Notes: a model not told the origin generated them from the letters alone. DNA of 64,000 nucleotides from Williamsia limnetica (GCF_003217475.1 NZ_QJSP01000004.1:248001-312000); one strand, 5' to 3'. Counted from the first letter of the stretch, positions 17,934-32,446 are shown. Made by a program: numbers and translations.

Positions 17934-20441
<2,508 letters not shown>

Positions 20442-20483
20442 GAGTTCACTTTCGTCGTATCAGGTTCGGCAGGTGAAGAAGCG

Positions 20484-22950
<2,467 letters not shown>

Positions 22951-23499
22951 TCAGCCGTAGGTGTCGCGGGGCCCGCGGCCCTTCACGTGTCGTTCACCTT
23001 TGCGCCAGGACGGACTCTGCGGTCCGGTGATCCGCAGACTGGTGACCACGTTGTTGCCGGCCACGGCCGCGATCTTCGCCAGGATCTGCGACTGGATCAG
23101 CCGCAGCTGGGTCGCCCAGGCAGTCGACTCAGCGGTGACATGTAAAACCTTGTCGCGCAACATCTTGGGCTGAGCGTGCGCGGCGATCTCGGCCCCGACG
23201 ATGCGATCCCATGCACCCATCACCGTGCCCTCGGAGATCTTGGAGTTCCAGCCCCGGCGACCTGCGAGGTTGCCCGCGACCCTGCCCATCGGCTGCGGAT
23301 CATGAACGTCGGGACCGGCACCGGTCCAGCCCCTTCGTGCCGCAGGCCGCGGTGCCGACGTCCTCTTACTGGGTGATGCGCGTCCCTGACCGACGGATTT
23401 TCCTGCCGCCCGAGCTGCTGCGCGGGCATCTTCGAGCGCCTTGCGGGCCATGTCGTACCCGCTGCTGCCCTGTTCTCTGGGCTCTCCTTCACCGACCAT
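22951..23499 (-). CDS. dciA: DciA, DUF721 replicative-helicase operator protein
   Basis: A 182-residue protein. A basic disordered N-terminus precedes a DUF721 domain (about 75-165) with the family pattern VMGAWDRIVGAEIAAHAQP and LHVTAESTAWATQLR. DciA is the ancestral loader or operator of DnaB helicase in bacteria without DnaC or DnaI, and the M. tuberculosis equivalent is Rv0004. The ATG is two bases beyond the recF stop and uses GGTGAG within recF as its ribosome-binding site, so translation is coupled to recF. Confidence 0.92.
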   Translation of the reverse strand: MVGEGEPREQGSSGYDMARKALEDARAAARAAGKSVGQGRASPSKRTSAPRPAARRGWTGAGPDVHDPQPMGRVAGNLAGRRGWNSKISEGTVMGAWDRIVGAEIAAHAQPKMLRDKVLHVTAESTAWATQLRLIQSQILAKIAAVAGNNVVTSLRITGPQSPSWRKGERHVKGRGPRDTYG

Positions 23500-23501
23500 G
23501 A

Positions 23502-24665
23502 TCAGCTCACCAGTTCCGATGTCCGGACGCCATCTGCCTCGTGGATGTTCACCGATACCGTCCTACCGCCGATCGAGGCAGGTATGTCGTCGGCCACCGC
23601 CGCGGTGATGAGGACCTGTTCGGCGGTGCCGGCCACGTCAGCCAACTTCTCGCGGCGGCGGGCGTCGAGTTCGGCGAAGACGTCGTCGAGGAGAAGTACC
23701 GGCTCCACCCCGTCCGAGCGCACCAATTCCACCGAACCGAGTCGCAGGGCCAACGCAAACGACCACGATTCCCCATGGCTGGCGAATCCTTTCGCCGTCT
23801 CGGTCCCCAACAACAGATCGACATCGTCGCGGTGGGGTCCGACCAGGCACACACCCCGGTCGATTTCCTTCTGACGCAGGCTCGCGAGATCGCTCAGCAT
23901 CGCTGCCTCGATGTATTCGACATCGGCCGACTCCCCCTGCTGCGGCGTTATGTCCACCGAGATCGACGGGCGGTAGCGCATGCTTGCCAGCCGCGACTGC
24001 GGTGCAATGGTCGAATATGACTGTTGCACATGGGGTTCGAGTTCACGGACCAGGTCGATCCGGGCTGCGGTGACCTGCGCTCCGAAGTCGGCGAGTTGGG
24101 CATCCCAGACATCGAGCGTGCTGATCACCGAGTCCCCGTCTCCGCGACGCAGTGCCGACGACGCGGTCTTGAGCAGCGCGGCACGCTGCCGGAGCACCCG
24201 GTCGTAGTCGGCCTTCGCAGCTGCCCAGCGGGGTCCCCGCATCGCGATGAGTTCGTCGATGAACCGGCGCCGTTCGCCTGGATCGCCCCGGACGAGCGCC
24301 AGATCCTCCGGGGCGAACATCACGGTCCGCAGGATCCCGAGGATGTCGCGAGGCCGCCGGCACGGAGCCCCGTTGATCGCGGCCTTGTTGGCCCGCGCAC
24401 CACCGATCAGCAGGTCGACGGTCAGTTCTCGACCATCGTTCTCCACGGTCGCGGATACTTTCGCCTGCTCCGCCCCGGTCCGGATGAGCGGCGCGTCCGT
24501 ACTCACCCGATGTGACCGCAGCCCCGCGAGGTAGTAGAGCGCCTCGAGGAGATTGGTCTTGCCGAAACCATTTCGTCCGACGAAAAGAGTTGTGCCGGTG
24601 TCGAGTTCGACCGACACATCCTCCCAGGAGCGGAAGTTGCGAAGGCTCAGGTTACGGACGAACAC
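23502..24665 (-). CDS. recF: RecF, recombination mediator ATPase
   Basis: A 387-residue SMC-like ATPase. The Walker A motif is GRNGFGKTN (about residue 30), the signature-like region includes MFAPEDLALVRG and RRRFID, and the Walker B is VLLLDDVFAELD. RecF recognises gaps at stalled forks and, with RecO and RecR, helps load RecA. The GTG start at 24665 opens MFVRNLSLRNFRSW, the usual family start. It lies 24 bases after gnd and runs into dciA, within the dnaN-to-gyrA cluster. Confidence 0.96.
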   Translation of the reverse strand: MFVRNLSLRNFRSWEDVSVELDTGTTLFVGRNGFGKTNLLEALYYLAGLRSHRVSTDAPLIRTGAEQAKVSATVENDGRELTVDLLIGGARANKAAINGAPCRRPRDILGILRTVMFAPEDLALVRGDPGERRRFIDELIAMRGPRWAAAKADYDRVLRQRAALLKTASSALRRGDGDSVISTLDVWDAQLADFGAQVTAARIDLVRELEPHVQQSYSTIAPQSRLASMRYRPSISVDITPQQGESADVEYIEAAMLSDLASLRQKEIDRGVCLVGPHRDDVDLLLGTETAKGFASHGESWSFALALRLGSVELVRSDGVEPVLLLDDVFAELDARRREKLADVAGTAEQVLITAAVADDIPASIGGRTVSVNIHEADGVRTSELVS

Positions 24666-24689
24666 CTCGTCAGATCAACTCCCGCGGGC

Positions 24690-25589
24690 TCACTGCGACG
24701 ATGCGGACTTGGGAACCACCGAATGGCCACCGAACTGGTTGCGCAGGGCCGAGACCGCCTTGAGTGCGGGTGACCCGCCCTCTTGACGCGACGCAAAACG
24801 CGCAAACAATGCCGCGGAGATGACGTTGGCAGGCACCGAATGCCGAATTGCCTCCTCGACAGTCCAGCGACCCTCGCCGGAATCAGTGGTGTAGTCGGAG
24901 ATCTCGGCCAGACCGGGATCCTCCTGCAACGCTTTGACCAGCAGCTCGAGCAGCCAGGACCGAACCACGGTGCCATTGGTCCAGGCGCGCAGCGTACCGG
25001 TGACATCTTCGATGAGCGGTTCGGCGTCGAGGATCTCGTATCCCTCGCCGTAGGCGTGCATCAGTCCGTACTCGATGCCGTTGTGCACCATTTTGGCGTA
25101 GTGACCTGCGCCGACCTGCCCGGCATGGACGAACCCGTCGGCACGCTCACCGGGCGGGCGCAGAGCGTCGAAGATCGGCATGGCGCGCTCGACGTCTGCC
25201 TTCGCACCGCCGCACATCAGGCCGTAGCCGTTCTCCAGACCCCAGACACCGCCCGAGACACCACAGTCGATGTAGCTTATTCCCTTGGCGCTCAACAGTT
25301 CTGCATTGATCGCGTCGTCGGTGTACTTCGAGTTGCCGCCATCGATCACCAGATCACCCGGCGACAAGGTCTCCGACAGTGTGCGCACCGTCGACCTGGT
25401 CGGCTCTCCGGAAGGAACCATGACCCAGACGATCCGCGGCGCGTCGAGCGCCTCGGTGAGTTCGGCGAGGGAGCCGACGTCGGTGACCTCAGGACGCGGG
25501 TCGAATCCGACGACCTCTATGCCTGCGTCCTTGATACGGGTGCGCATGAACCCACCCATCTTGCCGAGTCCCACCAAACCCATTTGCAT
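24690..25589 (-). CDS. gnd: 6-phosphogluconate dehydrogenase, short (NAD-preferring) type
   Basis: A 299-residue enzyme, the short form rather than the 470-residue NADP form. It has a Rossmann start GLVGLGKMGGFM, the substrate-binding VSGGVWGLENG, and the catalytic Lys-Asn region YAKMVHNGIEYG. It converts 6-phosphogluconate to ribulose 5-phosphate with CO2 release. The short group usually uses NAD; that preference is inferred from the group. The ATG has GAAGGAG seven bases upstream. The gene sits between dnaN and recF, as in mycobacteria. Confidence 0.93.
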   Translation of the reverse strand: MQMGLVGLGKMGGFMRTRIKDAGIEVVGFDPRPEVTDVGSLAELTEALDAPRIVWVMVPSGEPTRSTVRTLSETLSPGDLVIDGGNSKYTDDAINAELLSAKGISYIDCGVSGGVWGLENGYGLMCGGAKADVERAMPIFDALRPPGERADGFVHAGQVGAGHYAKMVHNGIEYGLMHAYGEGYEILDAEPLIEDVTGTLRAWTNGTVVRSWLLELLVKALQEDPGLAEISDYTTDSGEGRWTVEEAIRHSVPANVISAALFARFASRQEGGSPALKAVSALRNQFGGHSVVPKSASSQ

Positions 25590-25654
25590 GGTCGATCACT
25601 CCTTCGCCGATGACGTCTCACTGCGGTCCGGTGTCCGCTGCAACCATTGTTGTC

Positions 25655-25674
25655 GAGCGGCGCCGGTGCCGCTC
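25655..25674 (-). terminator. Hairpin between dnaN and gnd
   Basis: GAGCGGC pairs perfectly with GCCGCTC around a six-base loop, 42 bases past the dnaN stop. No U tract follows. It may attenuate transcription from dnaN into gnd-recF-dciA. Confidence 0.35.
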
Positions 25675-25715
25675 ACCTTTGGGTGCGGTCCGGATCACCG
25701 TCGTTCAGAACACGA

Positions 25716-26885
25716 TCAGCCGGGCAGGCGGACCGGCATCAGCAGGTACGTGTACTCGCTGTTCGGCGCGGCGTAGGCGCCGTTGTCGTCAGGGGTGGGC
25801 TCGGCATCGGATCCCGGACGCAGCACCGCGGGACGCGACGGGGTGGTGAACCCGAAGTCGACGGTCGCGGCGTGCAACGAACTGAGGCCGTCGAGCAGAT
25901 ATCCCGGATTGAAGGCGATGGTCAGCGGGTCGCCGTAGAACTTCACGTCGACCTGCTCCTCGGCGCGACCTGCATCATCACCGCCCGCCGTCAGCAGCAC
26001 GGTGTCCTCACCGAATTCGAGTCGAACCTGGGCGCCGCGTTCGGCGACCAGTGCGACGCGCTTGATCGCCTCGGTCAGCGGAGCGATCTCGATGTTGGCG
26101 ACCGAGGTGTGGCTCGGCGGCAGCAGCTGCCGGAACTTCGGGAACTCCGCATCGAGCAGACGGGTCGTCGTACGCCGTCCCGAGCCGAGGATGCCGAGCA
26201 GACCGTCTGCGCCGATGCTCCCACCGGAGCCGAATGCCAGTCCCACGGCTGAGGTGCCGTCCGAACCTGCGGTCCTGGCCGCCTCCGCCAAGGTCTTGGC
26301 GGGCACGAGGACCGCCGAGGTGGTGTCGGGGACTTCTGGGGTCCAGGTCAGCTCACGAACGGCGAGCCGGAACCGGTCCGTCGCGGCGAGCACCACGGTG
26401 TCACCCGCGATCTCGAGCCGGATGCCGGTCAGCATCGGCAGCGTGTCATCTTTGCCGGCCGCGATCGCGACCTGCGTGATCGCCTCCGCGAAGACGTCCG
26501 ACGGGATGGCTCCGGTGTTCTCGGGGACGTCCGGCAGCTGCGGATAATCCTCGACCGGCATCGTCGGCAGCGAGAACTTCGCACTGCCGCAGACGATCGC
26601 GACGCGCGTGCCGTCGAGTTGCACGTCCACGGGTTTCGCCGGGAGGGCGCGGGTGATGTCGGCAAGCAATTTGCCGGACACCAGCACCTGGCCCTCGTCT
26701 GCCACCTCGGCCGAGACGTTGACCTGCGCCGAGACCTCGAAGTCGAATCCCGACACCGAGAGACCGGTGTCGGTGACCGTCAGCAGCACACCACCAAGGA
26801 CCGGCACCGGAGGCCGGCTCGGCAGGCTACGTGCCACCCACGCGACCGAATCTGCGAACTCGTCGCGAGTCACCCGAAACTTCAT
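25716..26885 (-). CDS. dnaN: DNA polymerase III sliding clamp (beta subunit)
   Basis: A 389-residue beta clamp of three similar domains, starting [19 protein letters not shown]. It circles DNA and tethers the replicative polymerase and other clamp-binding proteins. The C-terminus ends [10 protein letters not shown], the canonical clamp ending (LMPVR/MPMRL type). It is separated from dnaA by the 675-base probable oriC and is transcribed away from it. A 126-base gap with a small hairpin follows before gnd. Confidence 0.97.
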   Translation of the reverse strand: MKFRVTRDEFADSVAWVARSLPSRPPVPVLGGVLLTVTDTGLSVSGFDFEVSAQVNVSAEVADEGQVLVSGKLLADITRALPAKPVDVQLDGTRVAIVCGSAKFSLPTMPVEDYPQLPDVPENTGAIPSDVFAEAITQVAIAAGKDDTLPMLTGIRLEIAGDTVVLAATDRFRLAVRELTWTPEVPDTTSAVLVPAKTLAEAARTAGSDGTSAVGLAFGSGGSIGADGLLGILGSGRRTTTRLLDAEFPKFRQLLPPSHTSVANIEIAPLTEAIKRVALVAERGAQVRLEFGEDTVLLTAGGDDAGRAEEQVDVKFYGDPLTIAFNPGYLLDGLSSLHAATVDFGFTTPSRPAVLRPGSDAEPTPDDNGAYAAPNSEYTYLLMPVRLPG

Positions 26886-27076
26886 TGTCTTCAGCTTGCC
26901 CTTCTGGTTGATCGAGCTGAGCCTGCTTGGTCGAAGACAGTCTTCGACCGGGCGGCGTGCGCCAGGGTCTCCACTCTAAGGCGGATGACAAGTATTCGGT
27001 GCCGATGGGGTCGTCTGGGCTTCTTGTGATTCGGCCCAGGCCGATGCCTGTGGAGACGACTTGTGCACACCCTTGC

Positions 27077-27140
27077 TTTTAAAGAGCTTTGTTGAGAGAT
27101 AAATTCTTCGTAGTAATAGGTCCTGTGAATTTGTGGATGA
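27077..27140. other. AT-rich stretch, candidate DNA-unwinding element
   Basis: This is the most AT-rich segment of the intergenic region, including TTTTAAA, GATAAATT and AGTAATAG, against a GC-rich background. A DnaA-box-like TGTGGATGA borders it at 27132. Position and composition suit an unwinding element; nothing here proves opening. Confidence 0.5.
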
Positions 27141-27255
27141 CCGGCACATTCGGCTGGTATCGGCGCCGGCGGCCTGGGGGCGAAATGTCAGCCGGTCGTG
27201 CACCAACGTGACGTGCATGTGAACAGGGCGCCTCGGTTCGGGAAAGGTGCACTGT

Positions 27256-27284
27256 CTATCCACAGATTTCGGTAGTTATCCACC
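27256..27284. promoter_or_regulatory. Pair of DnaA boxes in oriC
   Basis: CTATCCACA (27256-27264) and TTATCCACC (27276-27284) point the same way, with starts 20 bases apart, close to two helical turns. Such phased same-direction boxes favour cooperative DnaA binding. Confidence 0.65.
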
Positions 27285-27354
27285 GGCTTGTGCACAGGCA
27301 GATCTGCTCGGGGCCGAGGTTGTAATTCGGGCGGAAACGTATCCAAAGTCTCAT

Positions 27355-27397
27355 CGTTGGGTTGAGAGTGTGGCCGCCGTTGGGTTGAGAGTGTGGC
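27355..27397. repeat. Perfect 20-base direct repeat beside oriC
   Basis: The unit CGTTGGGTTGAGAGTGTGGC occurs at 27355-27374 and again at 27378-27397, a 23-base period. It is not a DnaA box. Its position is 164-206 bases downstream of the dnaA stop. Confidence 0.8.
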
Positions 27398-27528
27398 GCC
27401 GTCGGCGGGCGATGGGACGCGTCGAGCGTGCCGTTTGGGACGCCGACTCGGTGCAAGCAACGGCACGATGAAGGCGCGCAACGGCACGGACGATGCATCG
27501 AAGGGCACGCTCGACGTGCGTGAGAGCC

Positions 27529-27556
27529 CGGTGAAAGGGCGCGGTGAAAGGGCGGG
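27529..27556. repeat. Tandem repeat at the 3' end of dnaA
   Basis: CGGTGAAAGGGCG occurs twice, at about 27529-27541 and 27542-27554, ending just before the dnaA stop at 27561. It is short and GC-rich, and lies 131 bases past the 20-base repeat pair. No role is evident. Confidence 0.6.
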
Positions 27557-27560
27557 GCGC

Positions 27561-29156
27561 CTAGCGGCGTGAGCGCTGTTTGATGCGCGCGGTGAGTTCC
27601 TGCACCTGGTCGTACACACGACGACGCTCGGCCATCTCCTTGCGGATCTTCTTGTCCGCATACATGACGGTCGTGTGGTCACGATCGAAGGTCTCGCCGA
27701 TCTTCGGCAGCGAGAGATCGGTCAGTTCGCGGCACAGGTACATGGCGATCTGGCGAGCTTGTGCGATCGACCTGGTCTTACCCGGTCCGCGGAGCTCCTC
27801 GATGCTGATGTCGAAGTACTCCGCGTTGACCGCCAGAATGGTGGCGGCAGTGATCTCCAGGCTCGCCGAATCGGGCAGCAGGGCCTGCAAGACGACATCG
27901 GCGAGTGCGGTGTCGAGTTCGGAATGGTTGAGCGAGGCGAACGCCGTGACCCGGATCAGTGCGCCCTCGAGTTCGCGGATGTTGCGTTCGATTTTCGAGG
28001 CGATCAGTTCGAGCACGTCGTCGGGTACCCGGATGTCGTCCATCTGCGCCTTCTTGCGCAGGATGGCGATGCGGGTTTCCAGCTCAGGTGGCTGAACGTC
28101 CGTGATCAGACCCCATTCGAAGCGGGTCCGGAGGCGGTCTTCGAGGGTTGCCAGCTGTTTCGGAGGTCGATCCGAGGAGACCACGATCTGCTTGTTGGCG
28201 TTGTGCAGGGTGTTGAAGGTGTGGAAGAACTCTTCCTGGATACCTTCTTTGCCCTCGAGGAACTGGATGTCGTCGACGAGGAGCACGTCCATGTCGCGGT
28301 ACCGCCGCTTGAACGCCACCCGGCGGTCATCACGCAGCGAGTTGATGAAGTCGTTGGTGAACTCTTCGGTCGAGACGTACTTGACACGCATCCCAGGGAA
28401 GAGTCGCTGCGCGTAGTGGCCGGCCGCGTGCAGCAGGTGGGTCTTGCCCAGGCCCGATTCACCCCAGATGAACAGCGGATTGTAGGCGCGGGCCGGCGCT
28501 TCGGAGATCGCCACCGCGGCCGCGTGTGCGAACCGGTTGGAGGCTCCGATGACGAAGGTCTCGAAGGTGTACTTCGAATTGAGGCTCGAGTCGCCACTGG
28601 AATCGGACTTCGATGAGGAGTCGGCCGAGAAGTAGCTCGACCATTCACCGCCGTTGCCTCCGGCCCTGGCGAGGTCGCGGTCGCGGTCGGCGAAGGTCTC
28701 CGGCGGAGGTGAGATGTCGGTTCGTCCCGGCATATCGGTTCGCCCGGGCATGTCTGGGCGTCCGTAGCCGTCGGGACGCGTGAGCCGTGAACTGCCGTAG
28801 TCGTCCACCGGAAGGGGACGGCTGTCTTCTTCGGCGAGGTCGGCTGCGCCGTCGAGTACCGAGTCGGCGGCGATCGGATCGATACGCACGGCCAGATCGA
28901 CCGAATGCCCGAGATGGCGGCTGAGTGCGGAGACGATCGGCTCGCGGAGTCCGCGTTCGATCTGTTCCTGAACGCGGGGGGTCGGCACGGTCAGGAGTGC
29001 GAACCCCTCGGCGAGGGTCAGGGGCCGGACAAGTGAGAGCCAGGCCTTCTGCTGTTTGGACAGGGGAATCCGGTTGCCTGCGGTGTCGTCGTTGAGCTCG
29101 TTGACAACCTGGTGCCAGATCACGCTGAAGGAATCGTGATCGGAATCCGCTGGCAT
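27561..29156 (-). CDS. dnaA: DnaA, chromosomal replication initiator
   Basis: A 531-residue initiator. Domain I is about 1-85. Domain II (90-190) is a long linker rich in Asp, Gly, Arg and Ser, including repeated [12 protein letters not shown]-type units. Domain III is an AAA+ ATPase with Walker [10 protein letters not shown] and Walker [12 protein letters not shown]. Domain IV has the DNA-binding signature [10 protein letters not shown]. The ATG at 29156 has AGGAGGG upstream. Two exact DnaA boxes precede the gene, suggesting autoregulation. oriC lies downstream, between dnaA and dnaN. Confidence 0.98.
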   Translation of the reverse strand: MPADSDHDSFSVIWHQVVNELNDDTAGNRIPLSKQQKAWLSLVRPLTLAEGFALLTVPTPRVQEQIERGLREPIVSALSRHLGHSVDLAVRIDPIAADSVLDGAADLAEEDSRPLPVDDYGSSRLTRPDGYGRPDMPGRTDMPGRTDISPPPETFADRDRDLARAGGNGGEWSSYFSADSSSKSDSSGDSSLNSKYTFETFVIGASNRFAHAAAVAISEAPARAYNPLFIWGESGLGKTHLLHAAGHYAQRLFPGMRVKYVSTEEFTNDFINSLRDDRRVAFKRRYRDMDVLLVDDIQFLEGKEGIQEEFFHTFNTLHNANKQIVVSSDRPPKQLATLEDRLRTRFEWGLITDVQPPELETRIAILRKKAQMDDIRVPDDVLELIASKIERNIRELEGALIRVTAFASLNHSELDTALADVVLQALLPDSASLEITAATILAVNAEYFDISIEELRGPGKTRSIAQARQIAMYLCRELTDLSLPKIGETFDRDHTTVMYADKKIRKEMAERRRVYDQVQELTARIKQRSRR

Positions 29157-29185
29157 GGTCGTCCCTCCTGGTGGTTCGTCACCAA

Positions 29186-29206
29186 TTGTCCACACCGTTA
29201 TCCACA
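29186..29206. promoter_or_regulatory. Two exact DnaA boxes upstream of dnaA
   Basis: TTGTCCACA (29186-29194) matches the actinobacterial consensus and TTATCCACA (29198-29206) matches the general consensus. They are 12 bases apart start to start, in the same direction, and 30-50 bases before the dnaA start codon. That fits autorepression by DnaA in the leader or promoter. Confidence 0.8.
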
Positions 29207-29414
29207 GGTGTGGAGCAATAGGAAGACACAGCGAACCCCAGATGGGTTAACGCGATTCCGCCCCGGGTGGATAGCTTGGGTGAAGTTAACAGAGATCGGC
29301 GCGGCGCCACAACTGGACACCACATGTTGCAGGTAAAGGCAAGAATCTCCTGAGAACAGGCGTGTCGTACCTCGATGCCGCAGGTCGCGGGTGGTTAGCG
29401 CATCCGCGCGCGGT

Positions 29415-29443
29415 TTGACCCTGATGCCGGTCATCAGTAGTCT
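29415..29443 (+). promoter_or_regulatory. Vegetative promoter of rpmH-rnpA
   Basis: TTGACC (29415-29420) and TAGTCT (29438-29443) are 17 bases apart, an excellent principal-sigma promoter. Transcription would start near 29450, leaving a leader of about 148 bases before rpmH. Confidence 0.7.
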
Positions 29444-29597
29444 CGAACGGTCGCCGATCGTCGATTCCGGCCACTGATCTTCAGCACCCGCAAGGGGGCT
29501 GGGAGGTAGCCGACGCATCGAGGTAGCGACCAGACCACCGATTAACAAGCTGGGCTCAATCAATGACGCGAGCCCGTCACCATGAGGAGATTTGGCC

Positions 29598-29741
29598 GTG
29601 GCCAAGGGCAAGCGGACTTTCCAACCGAACAACCGTCGTCGTGCACGTGTGCACGGCTTCCGGCTGCGCATGCGTACCCGTGCAGGACGCGCAATCGTCA
29701 ACACTCGTCGTCGCAAGGGACGCGCGAGTCTCACGGCCTGA
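29598..29741 (+). CDS. rpmH: 50S ribosomal protein L34
   Basis: A 47-residue very basic ribosomal protein with the standard L34 sequence: [20 protein letters not shown] at the front and KGRASLTA at the end. The GTG start at 29598 has GAGGAG about nine bases upstream. It is the first gene of rpmH-rnpA-yidD-yidC-jag, the arrangement conserved next to dnaA in most bacteria. It overlaps other long frames that are not genes. Confidence 0.98.
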   Translation: MAKGKRTFQPNNRRRARVHGFRLRMRTRAGRAIVNTRRRKGRASLTA

Positions 29742-29785
29742 GTCGGCCGCGGTATCGCTGCCTGCGTAGCCGGCCGCAACTTATC

Positions 29786-30154
29786 GTGTTGGCACCACCG
29801 AACCGGATCACCCGGCGGTCAGACTTCACCCGCATCCTCAAACAAGGGGTGCGGGTTGGTCGGCGTGATGTGATCGCGCATGTGTTGGTGCCGTCGCAGC
29901 CCGACCTCATTACCCTTGGTGGTCCGAGGTTCGGGCTGATCGTGGGCAAGTCGGTCGGCAACTCGGTGGTTCGCCACGCGGTGTCGCGTCGACTGCGCGC
30001 CGCCGCTCGAGGACTCCTCGCGGACTGCGATCCGGCAGCGCTGATCGTGGTGCGCGCACTCGGCGGTAGCGCGAACTGCTCGCAACCAGATCTCGAACGG
30101 CAGTTGTCGTCGGCAGTGTCCGCGGCGATGCGTCGCATCGAGGCGACTGTGTGA
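29786..30154 (+). CDS. rnpA: Ribonuclease P protein component
   Basis: A 122-residue protein that assists the RNase P RNA in maturing tRNA 5' ends. The RNR-type motif is [19 protein letters not shown], with His in place of the usual Asn. The N-terminus reads [13 protein letters not shown], typical of actinobacteria. The GTG at 29786 was chosen because sequence further upstream overlaps rpmH in another frame. The stop overlaps the yidD start (TGATG). Confidence 0.95.
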   Translation: MLAPPNRITRRSDFTRILKQGVRVGRRDVIAHVLVPSQPDLITLGGPRFGLIVGKSVGNSVVRHAVSRRLRAAARGLLADCDPAALIVVRALGGSANCSQPDLERQLSSAVSAAMRRIEATV

Positions 30155-30510
30155 TGGGAAACCCCCCCGGCGTGCGCAGGTCGTCCATCGCCACCTGGCC
30201 GCGACGAGCGATCATCTTCCTGATCGAGCTCTACCGCACCTGGGTCTCCCCCATGCGTCTGCCCACCTGTCGGTTCGAACCGACGTGCAGCACCTATGCG
30301 GTCGAGGCACTGACCGAGTACGGCGCACTCCGTGGTGGACTGTTGTCGCTGATCCGTCTCGCCAAGTGCGGACCGTGGCACAAGCCGGGTTACGACCCCA
30401 TACCTGAGCGCCGGAACGCCGATGACGAGCACACCTGCCGGCAGCAACCTACCGAACTCGACCCCAACGCGGCCAAAGAGCCGGATCTTGTTGTAACAGT
30501 GAGGAACTGA
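30154..30510 (+). CDS. yidD: YidD, membrane protein insertion efficiency factor
   Basis: A 118-residue member of the YidD (DUF37) family. The conserved core has [26 protein letters not shown] and [12 protein letters not shown], with the family cysteines. YidD is a small peripheral membrane factor that helps YidC insert proteins. The ATG at 30154 overlaps the rnpA stop; GTG at 30151 is an alternative. It ends four bases before yidC. A 35-residue C-terminal tail beyond the core is variable. Confidence 0.94.
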   Translation: MGNPPGVRRSSIATWPRRAIIFLIELYRTWVSPMRLPTCRFEPTCSTYAVEALTEYGALRGGLLSLIRLAKCGPWHKPGYDPIPERRNADDEHTCRQQPTELDPNAAKEPDLVVTVRN

Positions 30511-30513
30511 CGC

Positions 30514-31725
30514 GTGCTCGATTTCATTTACTGGCCGGTCTCGGCCATCATGTGGGTATGGTACGAGGCGTTCAGCTTCCTCCTGCCCAACTCGCCGGGT
30601 GGCGACGGCATCGCCTGGGCCCTGTCGGTGGTGTTCCTGGTCTTCACCCTGCGCGCCATTCTGTACAAGCCGTTCGTCAAGCAGATCCGCACCACGCGGA
30701 AGATGCAAGAGATCCAGCCCCAGATGCAGGCGATCCGTAAGAAGTACGGCAAAGATCGCGTGAAGATGACCGAGGAGATGCAGAAGCTCCAGAAGGAGCA
30801 CGGATTCAATCCCCTGCTCGGTTGTCTCCCGATGCTGGCTCAGATCCCCGTCTTCATCGGGCTGTTCCATGTGCTGCGCTCGTTCAACCGAATGGGCACC
30901 GGTTTCGGTCAGCTGGGCATGACGGCTGAAGAGACGCGGTCGTACGGCAACTACATCTTCAATGTCGATCAGGTCCAGAATTTCCTGGATGCTCGGCTCT
31001 TCGGCGTTCCTCTCTCGTCGTACATCATTCAGCCGACCTCCGAGTGGGTCGCCTTCAGTCCTCCCGGGGAACCGGTCGACTTCACGCGTCTGAACATCAT
31101 CATCTTGGTGATCCCGCTCGTGATCATCTCGTCGATCGCCACGCACATGAACTCGCGGGCCTCCGTGGCGCGGCAGAGCGAAGCTGCCATGGAGAATCCG
31201 CAGACGCGGATCATGAACAACCTCGCGTTGTACGTCTTCCCCCTGGGCATCCTCGTGTCAGGCGCCTTCTTCCCGGTCGCGATTCTTCTCTACTGGGTCT
31301 CGAACAACCTCTGGACCTATGTGCAGCAGCACATCGTCTTCGGAAACATCGAGAAGGAAGAAGAAGCCGAGAAGGCCGCAAAACTCGAGAAGCGGTCAAA
31401 CAACGCACCGAAGCCGGGCGCCAGACCTCAGGCGGCGAAAGCGGTCACGACCAAGCCCAAACCCGGAGCGAAGCCGGCGGACAAGTCGAAGCCGGCCGGT
31501 AAGTCGGAGTCGCAGACGGTGGACATGTCGAAGGGCAGTGCGGCGGCAGCGGGTGCAGATACTTCGTCAGAGGAATCGGAGGAGACAGCCACGTCTCCGG
31601 AGAAGCCGAAAGCAACCGGCTCCCCCAGTTCCAATGGCGCGAAGAAACCGACAGGCGGACGTCCGGCCACAGGGCCCGGCGGAGGACGCGGCGGGAACCA
31701 GCAACGACGTAAGAAGCGGCGCTGA
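30514..31725 (+). CDS. yidC: YidC/Oxa1-type membrane protein insertase
   Basis: A 403-residue insertase with about five membrane helices. The core (about 35-280) includes the cytosolic loop [16 protein letters not shown] and the hydrophilic-groove helix after it. The C-terminal 110 residues are a basic, Lys/Pro/Ser/Gly-rich tail ending QQRRKKRR, which probably contacts ribosomes. It inserts membrane proteins alone or with SecYEG. There is no long periplasmic P1 domain, as in Gram-positive relatives. The start is GTG at 30514, directly after yidD. Confidence 0.96.
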   Translation: MLDFIYWPVSAIMWVWYEAFSFLLPNSPGGDGIAWALSVVFLVFTLRAILYKPFVKQIRTTRKMQEIQPQMQAIRKKYGKDRVKMTEEMQKLQKEHGFNPLLGCLPMLAQIPVFIGLFHVLRSFNRMGTGFGQLGMTAEETRSYGNYIFNVDQVQNFLDARLFGVPLSSYIIQPTSEWVAFSPPGEPVDFTRLNIIILVIPLVIISSIATHMNSRASVARQSEAAMENPQTRIMNNLALYVFPLGILVSGAFFPVAILLYWVSNNLWTYVQQHIVFGNIEKEEEAEKAAKLEKRSNNAPKPGARPQAAKAVTTKPKPGAKPADKSKPAGKSESQTVDMSKGSAAAAGADTSSEESEETATSPEKPKATGSPSSNGAKKPTGGRPATGPGGGRGGNQQRRKKRR

Positions 31726-31772
31726 CCCATGACCGGTCAGTACCCCGAAGAGTGCAAAGCGAGGGAAGTTCG

Positions 31773-32396
31773 ATGAGTGCAGAGACCAAGGATGCGGTGG
31801 TCGAGGAATTGATCGACGAGCCGGCGGCCGACGAGCAGCCGACCGGGCAACTGCCGGTGGACGGTGAGACAGCGGAGACCGAGACCGTGACCGCGGCAGA
31901 CGATGCGGACTCGGACGACTCCGGTATGACCGACGAGGAGCGACTCGTCGAAGAAGGCGAGATCGCGGGCGACTATCTCGAGCAGTTGCTCGACGTCCTC
32001 GACTTCGACGGCGACATCGATCTCGACGTCGATGGGGACCGCGCGATTGTCAGCATCGACGGTGGATCCGATCTCGTGAAGTTGGTCGGCAAGAACGGTG
32101 AAATCCTCGACGCGCTCCAGGAGCTGACCCGTCTCGCGGTTCAGCGGACCACGGGCGACCGTAGCCGTTTGATGCTCGACGTCGCCCGCTGGCGTGCCGA
32201 CCGTCGTGAGCGCCTTGCTCGGCTGGGCAATGAGGTTGCCGAGCGCGTGCGTGACGGCGGGGAGCGTGAAGAACTCGATCCCATGTCTCCGTTCGAACGG
32301 AAGATCGTGCATGACGCGGTGGCTGCCGTCGACGGCGTGTACTCCGAGAGCGAGGGCACAGAGCCCAATCGACGAGTCGTTGTCCTGAAGGGCTGA
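31773..32396 (+). CDS. jag: Jag/KhpB-like RNA-binding protein (KH and R3H domains)
   Basis: A 207-residue protein. The first 65 residues are acidic and disordered. A KH-type domain follows, with LVGKNGEILDALQELTRLAV. An R3H domain with ERLARLGNEVAERV and MSPFERKIVHDAV ends it. Family members bind RNA and in Firmicutes affect cell-wall growth. Here it follows yidC, as Rv3920c does. The ATG at 31773 has GAGGGAAG upstream. A strong terminator is directly after it. Confidence 0.92.
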   Translation: MSAETKDAVVEELIDEPAADEQPTGQLPVDGETAETETVTAADDADSDDSGMTDEERLVEEGEIAGDYLEQLLDVLDFDGDIDLDVDGDRAIVSIDGGSDLVKLVGKNGEILDALQELTRLAVQRTTGDRSRLMLDVARWRADRRERLARLGNEVAERVRDGGEREELDPMSPFERKIVHDAVAAVDGVYSESEGTEPNRRVVVLKG

Positions 32397-32410
32397 TTCG
32401 CACAACTGAC

Positions 32411-32446
32411 GCAGTGGGCCCCGGCGGTGTCGCCGGGGCCCACTGC
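32411..32446 (+). terminator. Strong hairpin terminator after jag
   Basis: A perfect 16-base-pair stem (GCAGTGGGCCCCGGCG and its complement) with a GTGT loop lies 15 bases after the jag stop. There is no U run, as often seen in actinobacteria. It should end the rpmH-to-jag transcript and isolate rsmG-parA-parB. Confidence 0.85.

Larger units (their letters stand above)
26886..27560. other. oriC: Probable chromosomal replication origin (oriC)
   Basis: The dnaA-dnaN intergenic region is the replication origin in Mycobacteriales. It holds DnaA-box-like sequences at 27132-27140 (TGTGGATGA), 27256-27264 (CTATCCACA) and 27276-27284 (TTATCCACC), each 8 of 9 to TTATCCACA. TTGTGCACA occurs at 27061 and near 27289. 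An AT-rich stretch is at 27077-27140. The half nearer dnaA (27300-27560) contains direct repeats and no AT-rich DNA. No protein gene is supported; the open frames are unlike known proteins. Confidence 0.85.
29157..29597. promoter_or_regulatory. dnaA-rpmH divergent regulatory region
   Basis: This 441-base region separates divergent dnaA and rpmH and holds no supported gene. It contains two exact DnaA boxes close to dnaA and a good vegetative promoter reading toward rpmH. A dnaA promoter must be here, but I could not fix its -10 and -35. Several TTAAC segments (29247, 29285, 29543) occur at irregular spacing. Confidence 0.7.

Noticed and set aside
27188-27682. Minus-strand open frames in the dnaA-dnaN gap
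   Set aside because: They cross the DnaA boxes and the dnaA end, have no ribosome-binding site and show no protein-like pattern. The region is better explained as oriC.
29731-31146. A long minus-strand frame opposite rnpA, yidD and yidC
   Set aside because: The three plus-strand genes have clear family motifs, so the minus frame is a shadow.
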